A stretch of 48,101 nt of DNA, taken from NCBI GenBank assembly GCA_902798615.1, contig CADBXL010000038.1, positions 1 through 48,101 of the forward strand, given 5' to 3'. Position numbers and translations under genes: made by a program. The DNA is from an uncultured Bacteroidales bacterium. GTDB taxonomy: Bacteria > Bacteroidota > Bacteroidia > Bacteroidales > Bacteroidaceae. The notes below the pieces were generated by a model. It worked only from the letters and a program-made list of their open reading frames with translations. It was not told the DNA's origin and did no database searches. Below are positions 29,916 to 37,286 of the stretch, one piece after another (the stretch's first letter is position 1; every line of letters begins with the position of its first letter).

Positions 29916-31425
29916 GTTTAAAGTAGCCTCGTTATTTTGTGGTTGTGGAGGCTCAGACCTTGGTATGGTTGGTGGTTTCAAGTACCTTGACAAATGGTAT
30001 GACGAACTTCCTTTCGATATCATATATGCCGCAGATTTCGACAAATGGGCTGTTGAAACATATAATAAAAACTTCAAGAATAAAGCTGTATGCGCAGATG
30101 TTAAAGAGGTTGATTTCAATAGTATACCAGATGTTGATGTAATGATAGGAGGTTTCCCCTGTCAATCATTCAGCACAGTTAATCCTACAAAAGACACAAA
30201 TGATGATCGTGCCAATCTATATAAACAGATAGTTAGGTTTTTGCAAACAAAAAAACCAAAATATTTTATCTGTGAAAATGTCAAGGGCCTTATGACCCTT
30301 AAAGGAGGTAGTATAGTTAATAAAATCATTGGTGAGTTCTGTGATTGTGGTTATAGGGTTCAATACAAACTTCTAAAAGCTGTTGAATATGGCATTCCGC
30401 AAAGGCGTGAACGTGTGATTATTGTAGGCATTAGAAATGATATTGTCTTTAATTATGAATATCCTACACCGATTTGTACAGAAGCACAGGCTACACCATT
30501 AGGAAAAGTTATCGACAAACTGAATATAGAAGAACAGAAATACTATTTCTCACAACGTGCGGTTCAAGGTGTAAAGAATGCCAAAAACAACATGAAACGA
30601 GGACTATGGCAGGATTTATCCAAACCGTGTTTGACTGTTACTGCGCATTTAGCAAAAACAAGCATGAATTCGCGTGACCCAATCCTTCTTGTAGATGCGG
30701 ACAAAGAATTATATCGTAGATTTACACCTCGCGAAGCTGCGAGAATACAATCATTTCCTGATGATTTTCAACTCAATGCTTCTGAGGCAAAATCATATAA
30801 GCAAATAGGAAATGCCGTTCCTCCTGTCTTTATGTGGTATGTTGCCAGACAATTAGAGCGTTCTATTATAGGGCATCAGAATATGACTCCGGAAGAAATA
30901 AAAAAATATATGACACAAAAAGACACGCGCTCATTCTGTCCTGTAAAAGAAAAAGCCCCAAAATACAAGCAACTCAACTTCCTGGACCTCTTCGACCAAT
31001 ACTCTGATAGTCCGATAGTTGAGAACTATATGGCTCATGAGGATTTGCCGGAGTATGGAATAAATATTGATACAACGAAGAACTGCCTCATAAGTCTTGT
31101 GAAGAAGGATAATTTTGAGCAGTATGTCGACAAGTCAGCCAAAATCTACTATACAGGTAAGAAGTTCCCTGCTACCGTGGCACTCAATAAGTTATACTAC
31201 TTTATGCCATACTTGAAAGGTAAAGGAATTCGTGACTTGTACCTCATAAAGATTGCTCGTGTTGGAACTCGCAAAGAAGGACAGAAAGGTGAGGACAAGA
31301 CAGATTTTCGCCTTGTGTTTGAAATCGAGTTTGTCAAGCAACTCTTTGACGAATATAAGCCTGTGGAACTAAAGATATGGCATACGTTTACCGATACCAC
31401 GATGGAAGAAATCGCTATGATGTAG
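29902..31425 (+). CDS. DNA cytosine-5 methyltransferase with C-terminal extension (second of the pair)
   Basis: The protein has 507 residues. Residues 1-325 form a complete C5 methyltransferase: LFCGCGGSDLG (11-21), PCQSFS with cysteine 87, ENV (125-127), QRRERV (167-172), REAARIQSFPDDF (277-289), GNAVPP (303-308). It shares little with the first methyltransferase outside these motifs, so it probably recognises a different strand or site. Residues about 326-507 are an additional domain: an alpha-rich linker (MTPEEIKKYMTQKD), then a beta-rich part with KIYYTGKKFPATVALNKLYY, RDLYLIKIARVG and FRLVFEIEF. I do not recognise it; a PUA-like fold is a guess. The start overlaps the nuclease stop by 14 bp. 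Confidence 0.9.
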   Translation: MLENKFKVASLFCGCGGSDLGMVGGFKYLDKWYDELPFDIIYAADFDKWAVETYNKNFKNKAVCADVKEVDFNSIPDVDVMIGGFPCQSFSTVNPTKDTNDDRANLYKQIVRFLQTKKPKYFICENVKGLMTLKGGSIVNKIIGEFCDCGYRVQYKLLKAVEYGIPQRRERVIIVGIRNDIVFNYEYPTPICTEAQATPLGKVIDKLNIEEQKYYFSQRAVQGVKNAKNNMKRGLWQDLSKPCLTVTAHLAKTSMNSRDPILLVDADKELYRRFTPREAARIQSFPDDFQLNASEAKSYKQIGNAVPPVFMWYVARQLERSIIGHQNMTPEEIKKYMTQKDTRSFCPVKEKAPKYKQLNFLDLFDQYSDSPIVENYMAHEDLPEYGINIDTTKNCLISLVKKDNFEQYVDKSAKIYYTGKKFPATVALNKLYYFMPYLKGKGIRDLYLIKIARVGTRKEGQKGEDKTDFRLVFEIEFVKQLFDEYKPVELKIWHTFTDTTMEEIAMM

Positions 31426-31442
31426 TAAAGTTTTGCAACAAT

Positions 31443-31482
31443 AAAGAGCCTATCCCGATGAAGATTCAGGATAGGCTCTTTT
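31443..31482 (+). terminator. Rho-independent terminator of the restriction-modification operon
   Basis: A 13-bp perfect stem, aaagagcctatcc (31443-31455) and ggataggctcttt (31469-31481), with T residues after it. It lies 18 bp past the stop of the second methyltransferase. Confidence 0.9.
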
Positions 31483-31516
31483 AGTTTATATACAGCTTTG
31501 CACGCCGAGAGAGGAA

Positions 31517-31552
31517 GCCTAACCAAGCCTTCCCAAAGGGAAGGATGTTTTA
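31517..31552. repeat. Dispersed repeat, copy in intergenic DNA
   Basis: A 34-bp match, aagcctaaccaagcctt plus an aaagggaaggatgt half, occurs here and, inverted and with a single mismatch, at about 40204-40237 within the coding region of the amidotransferase-dipeptidase gene. The inner part (cttcccaaagggaag) is palindromic. Confidence 0.8.
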
Positions 31553-31791
31553 TAGACTATATCCCATACACGATGTCACGCCGAGGGTTGTTGCTATCGT
31601 AGTTAGAATGCTTGCAATAGTCTGAAGAATGAATTTCTAAGTTTCATTTTTCATAGTTTTTTTTTTTCGAATGCAAAATCAGCTTTACAAAATCGCAAAA
31701 ATATGGTTCAATTCAAGCATTTGGAAAGCATATCAAGTCATGCTAATGCCTCTTGATTTTGTAATCTTAGCTTGAAACTATGTAAAATTCA

Positions 31792-32010
31792 CGAGAGTTT
31801 TTAGAGAGGGGGGGTGCACTTTTGCCTATTTTTACCCTTTTGCCTGTTGATTATCAGTAGTTTACAACGCGTGTACCCCCCCCTGAAAATACATTTTGGG
31901 GGTACACTTCAAAGAGAGGGGGGTGCACGCTTTCTTTTTGGCTTGATTTCCAGTATGTTATACCCATAAAAACGGCAAAAGTGCACCCCCCCTCTCGCAA
32001 AACTCTCTCG
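31792..32010. repeat. Nested inverted repeat with G/C tracts
   Basis: The outer arms, 31792-31826 and 31974-32010, pair over about 35 bp and contain a G7/C7 run next to gtgcacttttgcc. Inside them is a second hairpin, gtgtaccccc (31871-31880) and gggggtacac (31898-31907), a perfect 10-bp stem. A third agagaggggggtgcac copy lies at 31913-31928. No coding potential. The stretch 31553-31791 holds nothing I can name. Confidence 0.8.
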
Positions 32011-32040
32011 AAAAATATTTTTCGTTTGCTTCAGGTCCGC

Positions 32041-32140
32041 TTCTCCTTCGCTTCTAATCCGTTTCAAATCCGTTGTAAGTCCGTTCCATAGTATGGGAGC
32101 TGAATGGGAGTTACATGGGAGTCACATGGGACTTACTACG
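32041..32140. repeat. tccgtt-type repeat, second copy
   Basis: The units aatccgttgtaagtccgttc and gggagttacatggga-like words match those at 318-397. Both copies lie just downstream of genes and have no ORF. Here they sit past the stop of the CYTH gene. Confidence 0.65.
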
Positions 32141-32167
32141 GACTCTCTACAAACGCACTTTATGGTG

Positions 32168-32662
32168 CTATTGATATTCTTCCGGGAGTTCTTCTTTCCA
32201 GTTAGGGTAGGGATCGGAGAGGAGATGGGAGTTGTAGAAATGGCGGTTGCCTGTTACCTCTGGGCCGAGGAATGATGGACGGTCGAAAAGTTCGTCTTCA
32301 TTCGTGAGTTCCACTTCGGCAAAGAGAAGGCCTTCGTTAGCTCCATGAAACTCGTCAACTTCAAAGGTATGTCCGCCGAATGGCACAAGCCAACGGGTCT
32401 TGTCAACTACACCTCCACGACATAGCTTCAGCATCTCAAGCGCATCTTCCTTTGGAATCTCGCGCTCAAACTCATATCTTGACATACCGCCATTAAGGGA
32501 AGGGCCTTTGATGGTGAGGTATGCCTTCTCGTCACGTAGTCTTATACGGACAGTGGCTCCCTTGCAAGCCATATATCCCTGTTGGATATGTGAGTGCGAG
32601 GAAGCCATTGTCTTGAAAGACCCGTCCTTTGAAACAAGGAATTTTCTTTCTATCTCAAGCAT
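32168..32662 (-). CDS. CYTH domain protein (triphosphate-tunnel family)
   Basis: The protein has 164 residues. The CYTH signature ExExK is EIERK at residues 3-7, followed by the tunnel strands ATVRIRLRDEKAYLTIKG, MSRYEFEREIP, WLVPFGGHTFEVDEFHG and LLFAEVELTNEDE. Members hydrolyse inorganic triphosphate or act as class IV adenylyl cyclases; in Bacteroidota the former is likelier. It starts 7 bp after a small membrane-protein gene, so the two form an operon. Confidence 0.9.
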   Translation of the reverse strand: MLEIERKFLVSKDGSFKTMASSHSHIQQGYMACKGATVRIRLRDEKAYLTIKGPSLNGGMSRYEFEREIPKEDALEMLKLCRGGVVDKTRWLVPFGGHTFEVDEFHGANEGLLFAEVELTNEDELFDRPSFLGPEVTGNRHFYNSHLLSDPYPNWKEELPEEYQ

Positions 32663-32669
32663 GGGAAGA

Positions 32670-32822
32670 TTAGTTTATAATGCAACTGTATGCTGCGAAT
32701 ACAACTCCAAGGCCAATGAGGACTCCGATAATCCAGCCAATAACCTTGTTACCTTCCTTCTCCTGCTTTGCTGCATAGGCTGCACGCTTTGCGTTGCCTG
32801 CTTCTTTCTTTTCTTTGCTCAT
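32670..32822 (-). CDS. 50-residue single-span membrane protein
   Basis: The frame starts MSKEKKEAGNAKRAAYAAKQ with a highly charged helix, then EKEGNKV, and has one hydrophobic helix (about residues 28-47, IGWIIGVLIGLGVVFAAYS) ending CIIN. The charge pattern predicts an N-in orientation. It sits 7 bp upstream of the CYTH gene on the same strand. The composition and tight spacing support a real gene. I know no named family for it. Confidence 0.75.
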   Translation of the reverse strand: MSKEKKEAGNAKRAAYAAKQEKEGNKVIGWIIGVLIGLGVVFAAYSCIIN

Positions 32823-32858
32823 AGTAAATATAGTTTTATTTAGTTATTAGTTTTTTCA

Positions 32859-32990
32859 AGTGAATAGTGAATAACGAATAGTGAATAATACCTAATACTG
32901 CTATCGCCGAACAGAAAGTATAGCGAAAGACTTATACTGGTGTCCACCTGTATTAAGTATTATTTACTTTTCACTATTCACTTTTCACTT
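32859..32990. repeat. Inverted repeat of gtgaatagtgaa units downstream of prfB
   Basis: The left arm aagtgaatagtgaataacga (from 32859) pairs with the right arm ttcactattcacttttcact (from about 32968), with a shared taatac(c/t)taatac extension. A similar inverted repeat lies upstream of prfB at 34128-34250. It may terminate prfB transcription. Confidence 0.65.
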
Positions 32991-32996
32991 TCAGCA

Positions 32997-34115
32997 TTAT
33001 TCATCCACGACAGGGAACTCCATGAGGTATGCCTTGATGAAACCGTCGATTTTACCGTCCATTACTCCATCAACGTCTGTTGTCTGGTAGTTGGTGCGGT
33101 GATCTTTTACACGACGGTCATCGAACACGTAGGAGCGTATCTGAGAACCCCATTCTATCTTCTTCTTTCCTGCCTCGATCTTTGCCTGAGCCTCGAGGCG
33201 CTTCTTCATAGCACGGTCATAGAGCTGTGATTTGAGCAGTCGCATAGCGTTTTCTCGGTTCTGCTGCTGCTTACGGCTCTCGGTATTGGCAATGAGGATT
33301 TCCTCTTCCTCGCCTGTGTCTGGGTCTTGGTACATATATCGTATACGTACACCAGTCTCAACCTTGTTCACATTCTGACCACCGGCACCACTTGAACGGA
33401 AGGTATCCCAGCTAACGCGGGCAGGATCAACATAAACCTCGATGGTATCGTCGATGAGTGGAGAGACGAAGACAGAGGCAAAACTTGTCATTCGCTTGCC
33501 CTGTGCGTTGAAAGGACTCACGCGCACAAGACGATGAACGCCTGACTCGCTCTTCAAATATCCGTAGGCATATTCGCCACCTTCAATCTCCATCGTCACA
33601 GATTTGATTCCTGCCTCGTCAGCCTCTTCCAAATCGCTGATAGTAACCTTGTAGCCGTGAGTCTCTGCCCAGCGCATATACATACGCCAAAGCATTGAAG
33701 CCCAGTCTTGTGCCTCTGTACCACCCGCACCAGAGTTTATTTTCAGTACGCAAGCCATAGGGTCCTCTTTCTGACGGAGCATATTGCGAAGCTCAAGGTC
33801 CTCGATGGCTTTGAGTGCGCGTTCGTAGTCGGCATCCACTTCCTCTTCCGTCACCATTTCATCGCGGTAGAACTCCATGGCGAGGGCAAGCTCGTCGGTA
33901 GCAGTTCTGACCTCTTCATAGCCGTCAAGCCATTTCTTGATGTCCTTAACGAGTTTCATCTGCTCCTGGGCACGTTCAGGGTCTTCCCAGAAATCGGGAG
34001 CCTGAGTGCGGAGGTCTTCCTCCTCAAATTCTACTTTCTTCTTTTCGATGTCGAGATAGCGGTAAAGCGCATCTGCTCGGTCTTGAATATCCTTTAATTG
34101 GTCTGCTGTGATCAT
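32997..34115 (-). CDS. prfB: Peptide chain release factor 2
   Basis: The protein has 372 residues with SPF (in VRVSPFNAQGKR), the stop-codon-reading tripeptide of RF2, and GGQ (in SSGAGGQNVNKVE), the peptidyl-tRNA hydrolysis motif. It recognises UGA and UAA. The frame is continuous: the position that carries the in-frame UGA in many prfB genes reads YRYLDIEKKK with CTC GAC, so no programmed frameshift is needed. Both flanks carry gtgaatagtgaa-type inverted repeats; no clear promoter box was found. Confidence 0.95.
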   Translation of the reverse strand: MITADQLKDIQDRADALYRYLDIEKKKVEFEEEDLRTQAPDFWEDPERAQEQMKLVKDIKKWLDGYEEVRTATDELALAMEFYRDEMVTEEEVDADYERALKAIEDLELRNMLRQKEDPMACVLKINSGAGGTEAQDWASMLWRMYMRWAETHGYKVTISDLEEADEAGIKSVTMEIEGGEYAYGYLKSESGVHRLVRVSPFNAQGKRMTSFASVFVSPLIDDTIEVYVDPARVSWDTFRSSGAGGQNVNKVETGVRIRYMYQDPDTGEEEEILIANTESRKQQQNRENAMRLLKSQLYDRAMKKRLEAQAKIEAGKKKIEWGSQIRSYVFDDRRVKDHRTNYQTTDVDGVMDGKIDGFIKAYLMEFPVVDE

Positions 34116-34127
34116 ATATTTGCAATT

Positions 34128-34250
34128 AAGTGAATAGTGAATAGTGAAGAGTGAAGAATTTAAATTACATTTTATCGCGAACGGGCGATTAACGGCTTGA
34201 AACGGTAATACAAACTTAAATTTTTCACTCTTAACTTTTCACTCTTAACT
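34128..34250. repeat. Inverted repeat of gtgaatagtgaa units between the acyl-CoA synthetase gene and prfB
   Basis: Words aagtgaatagtgaatagtga (34128-34147) and their degenerate complement ttttcactcttaacttttca (34219-34238) flank a 70-bp centre. It belongs to the same family as 32859-32990. Confidence 0.6.
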
Positions 34251-34259
34251 CTTCTGAAT

Positions 34260-36068
34260 CTATTCTTTGTACATTTCCTCGATAACGTCTGCGTAGTTCT
34301 TGTAAATGACGCCACGACGGCTCTTGAGAGTATTTGTAAGCTCGCCAGACTCCATTGTGAACGGCTTGGTGAGAAGTGTGAATCGCTTAACCTGCTCATA
34401 GCCTGCAAGTCCCTGCTGAAGGGTGTTGATGCGTTCTGTGAGCATCTTGATGATCTTTGGATTCTTGCATAGATCCTCACGACCTTCAAATGTGATATTA
34501 TTCTCACGGGCATATTCCTCAAGAAGAGAATAGGCAGGAACGATGAGCGCAGAGACGAACTTACGCTGATCGGCTACTATGACAATCTGCTCAACATACT
34601 TATCCACGAGGAGCTTAGCCTCTACTGCCTGTGGAGCCACGTATTTACCGTTGGATGTCTTGAAGAGATCCTTTATTCGCTCTGTGATGTAAAGCTCGCC
34701 ATCTTTCAGATATCCGGCATCACCGGTATGGAAATATCCGTCTTCGGTGAAGGCCTCTGCGTTGAGGTGGTCTCGCTTGTAGTATCCCTTTGTGATTGTA
34801 GGACCTTTGAGAAGAATCTCGCTGTTCTCGCCAATCTTGATGTCGATGCCTTCTATCGGGCGGCCTATAGAGCCTATGGTGAACGGCTCGTCGCGATGGT
34901 CGCAGGAAACGGTAGCAAGGCTCTCTGTGAGTCCGTAGCCGACAATCATATTAATGCCGATGGAATGGACGAATACCTCCACTTCAGGAGATACGGTAGC
35001 ACCGGCGGTAGGGAAGATGTTCGGCTTGAGAAGGCCGAGTTCCTTACGGATAAGCGAGAGTACGGTCTTGTTTGCTATCTTGTATTTCAGGGCAAGTCCG
35101 ATTGGCGGGCGCTTGCCGTTTGCACGATATTCTATGTTGTAGCGGGCACCAAGGTCGAGAGCTCCGAGAAGGAGTTTTCTCTGGAAAGGAGAGATCTTAT
35201 CCATCTTTTCCTGTACGCCGGCATATACCTTTTCCCAGAAACGTGGAACGGCAGACATACAGGTAGGGTTGGTCTCGCGCATCGACTTCTGAATCTCACG
35301 AGGATTGGTGTTGATGATAAGCGTAGCGCCTTCGTAGAGAGAGAGGAAATCCCATCCGCGCTCGAAGATATGGGTGATGGGAAGGAAGGTGATGACGCGG
35401 TCGCTTTCCCCAACAGGCACGCATTTGTCGTTAGCCTTGATTGCCGCGTCATACTGACCGTATGTAAGCATTACACCCTTGCTGTCGCCTGAAGTGCCTG
35501 ATGTGTAGAGAATGTTGGCAAGGTCCTCGTTGTTTGCCTGCTTCCATAGATTCTCCACTTCGCTCTGACGCGGATAGCCGTCGGCCATTTTGAGAAGGTC
35601 GGAGAAATATATGGATGTGGTGTCGTGGTTGGCACGTACTACCGATGGGTCATAGATGATGATGCGCTCAAGTGGCGGACAAAGAGCCTGAACGCGACGA
35701 GCCTTGTCGTATTGCTCCTGTTCGCCTACGAAGAGGATGCGTATTGAGGCATCGTTGATGACATACTGAATCTGCTCCTCGCTACTTGTTGCATAGAAAG
35801 GAATTGTAACGGCACGGATACCGAATGCTCCGAAGTCGGAACAGATGTACTGAAAGCAATTCTGGGAGAATACACCGATATTCTCCTGCACATGTACACC
35901 AAGATTAAGAAGGGCGTTGGAAACACGCTTAACCTTCTCGGCGAATCCTTTCCAGGATATTTCCTTCCAAGTTGCACCACCGAACTCACGGTAAACGAAT
36001 ACGGTTCTGTCACCGTATTTCTTTGCCTGTGCATAAGGAAGTTGAGAAAGATGGCATTTTGTAAGCAT
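34260..36068 (-). CDS. Long-chain fatty acid-CoA ligase (AMP-forming)
   Basis: The protein has 602 residues of the adenylate-forming superfamily: P-loop ILYTSGTSGDSKGVMLTYGQ, the A5 motif GYGLTESLATVSC, the A7/A8 region GDAGYLKDGELYITERIKDL and the A10 lysine region. It activates a fatty acid to acyl-AMP and acyl-CoA. The frame extends to 36176; the ATG at 36068 (MLTKCHLSQLPYAQAKKYGD) is chosen because it gives the usual N-terminus and a -7 box lies at 36096-36103. The gene is single. Its substrate chain length cannot be read from sequence. Confidence 0.92.
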   Translation of the reverse strand: MLTKCHLSQLPYAQAKKYGDRTVFVYREFGGATWKEISWKGFAEKVKRVSNALLNLGVHVQENIGVFSQNCFQYICSDFGAFGIRAVTIPFYATSSEEQIQYVINDASIRILFVGEQEQYDKARRVQALCPPLERIIIYDPSVVRANHDTTSIYFSDLLKMADGYPRQSEVENLWKQANNEDLANILYTSGTSGDSKGVMLTYGQYDAAIKANDKCVPVGESDRVITFLPITHIFERGWDFLSLYEGATLIINTNPREIQKSMRETNPTCMSAVPRFWEKVYAGVQEKMDKISPFQRKLLLGALDLGARYNIEYRANGKRPPIGLALKYKIANKTVLSLIRKELGLLKPNIFPTAGATVSPEVEVFVHSIGINMIVGYGLTESLATVSCDHRDEPFTIGSIGRPIEGIDIKIGENSEILLKGPTITKGYYKRDHLNAEAFTEDGYFHTGDAGYLKDGELYITERIKDLFKTSNGKYVAPQAVEAKLLVDKYVEQIVIVADQRKFVSALIVPAYSLLEEYARENNITFEGREDLCKNPKIIKMLTERINTLQQGLAGYEQVKRFTLLTKPFTMESGELTNTLKSRRGVIYKNYADVIEEMYKE

Positions 36069-36095
36069 AATCCAGTTTGATGTTAATATTAAATG

Positions 36096-36103
36096 CAAAA
36101 ATA
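36096..36103 (-). promoter_or_regulatory. -7 box of the acyl-CoA synthetase gene
   Basis: Minus-strand TATTTTTG lies 27 bp before the ATG at 36068. The promoter is divergent from that of the M20 hydrolase gene. Confidence 0.5.
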
Positions 36104-36199
36104 ATAAATTAAGTCGAAATAAGGAAATGATAAAGGTGTTTTTTTGTGTTTGAAGTGGAAAAAAGAGAGAAAACACTCTATTATGTGCAGATTTTTATG

Positions 36200-36207
36200 T
36201 AAGTTTG
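36200..36207 (+). promoter_or_regulatory. -7 box of the M20 hydrolase gene
   Basis: TAAGTTTG matches TAnnTTTG and lies 20 bp before the ATG at 36228. Confidence 0.5.
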
Positions 36208-36227
36208 CAGTCTCAAAACAAGAAATT

Positions 36228-37286
36228 ATGACAACAGAAGAACTTACTCAAGAAGCTGTTTCGCTTCTTCAGAGACTCATAGCAACGCCAAGCGTAAGTC
36301 GTGATGAAGGCAAGGCCGCCGACATTATGCAGGAGGCGATGGAATCATACGGTTTCACCCCGACACGTGTCGGAAATAATCTTTGGATAAAGTCTGAGGA
36401 TTGGTCGGATAACAGGCCGACATTATTGCTCAATGCGCATATTGACACGGTGAAACCGGTAGCCTCATGGACTCGTGATCCCTTTGCTCCGACTATCGAG
36501 GGTGATACTCTGTATGGTCTTGGGAGTAATGACTGCGGCGGTGGACTTGTGTCGCTTCTTCAGGTGTTCAGGGAACTTGTGAACAGCAAGAAATCATTGC
36601 CTTATAACCTTGTCTATCTTGCTTCATGCGAGGAGGAAGTGAGTGGCGTGAATGGTATCAGAAACGTTATCGACAAGTTGCCTGAGATTGATGTTGCCAT
36701 TGTGGGAGAGCCTACGGGAATGCAACCCGCCGTAGCGGAGAAGGGACTTATGGTAATCGACATGACTGCTCATGGAAAATCTGGTCATGCGGCTCGTGGA
36801 GAGGGCATTAATGCCATCTATGAGGCTCTTGATGATATGTGCTGGATAAGAAACTATAAGTATCAGAAGGTGAGTGATTTCCTTGGTCCTACGGTTATGA
36901 ATCTTACTGTGGTGAATAGCGGTACTCAGCATAATGTCATTCCTGATGAATGTAAGATGATTGTTGATGTACGTACAAATGAGAACTATGACAACGAGGA
37001 AGTGTTCCGATTCATTGACGAGCATACGAAGAGCGACTGCAAGGCGCGTTCATATCATTTGCGTTCTTCAAAGATAAGTCTTGACCATCCGCTTGTGAAG
37101 CGTTGTGTGGCTATGGGTAAGAAGCCTTTTGGTTCGCCAACGCTGAGTGATCAGGCTCTCATGCCTTGGGAGTCGTTCAAACTTGGTCCGGGAGAGTCTT
37201 CACGCTCTCATAGTGCCGATGAGTTTATAAGGATTTCAGAGATAAGAGATGCTATTGAGACGTATATCCGTCTTATAGCTGACTAA
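36228..37286 (+). CDS. M20 family metallohydrolase, ArgE/DapE-like deacylase
   Basis: The protein has 352 residues. Zinc-binding and catalytic residues are visible in LLLNAHIDTVKPV, GLGSNDCGGGLVS, SCEEEVSG (general base), VGEPTGMQPAVAEKG and, at the C-terminus, SRSHSADEFIRIS. The dimerisation domain holds DMTAHGKSGHAARG. The likeliest role is removal of the acyl group from acetyl- or succinyl-ornithine in arginine synthesis, but M20 specificity is hard to read and other acyl-amino acids are possible. The frame extends to 36144; the ATG at 36228 follows the -7 box. Its stop overlaps that of convergent dprA. Confidence 0.85.
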   Translation: MTTEELTQEAVSLLQRLIATPSVSRDEGKAADIMQEAMESYGFTPTRVGNNLWIKSEDWSDNRPTLLLNAHIDTVKPVASWTRDPFAPTIEGDTLYGLGSNDCGGGLVSLLQVFRELVNSKKSLPYNLVYLASCEEEVSGVNGIRNVIDKLPEIDVAIVGEPTGMQPAVAEKGLMVIDMTAHGKSGHAARGEGINAIYEALDDMCWIRNYKYQKVSDFLGPTVMNLTVVNSGTQHNVIPDECKMIVDVRTNENYDNEEVFRFIDEHTKSDCKARSYHLRSSKISLDHPLVKRCVAMGKKPFGSPTLSDQALMPWESFKLGPGESSRSHSADEFIRISEIRDAIETYIRLIAD

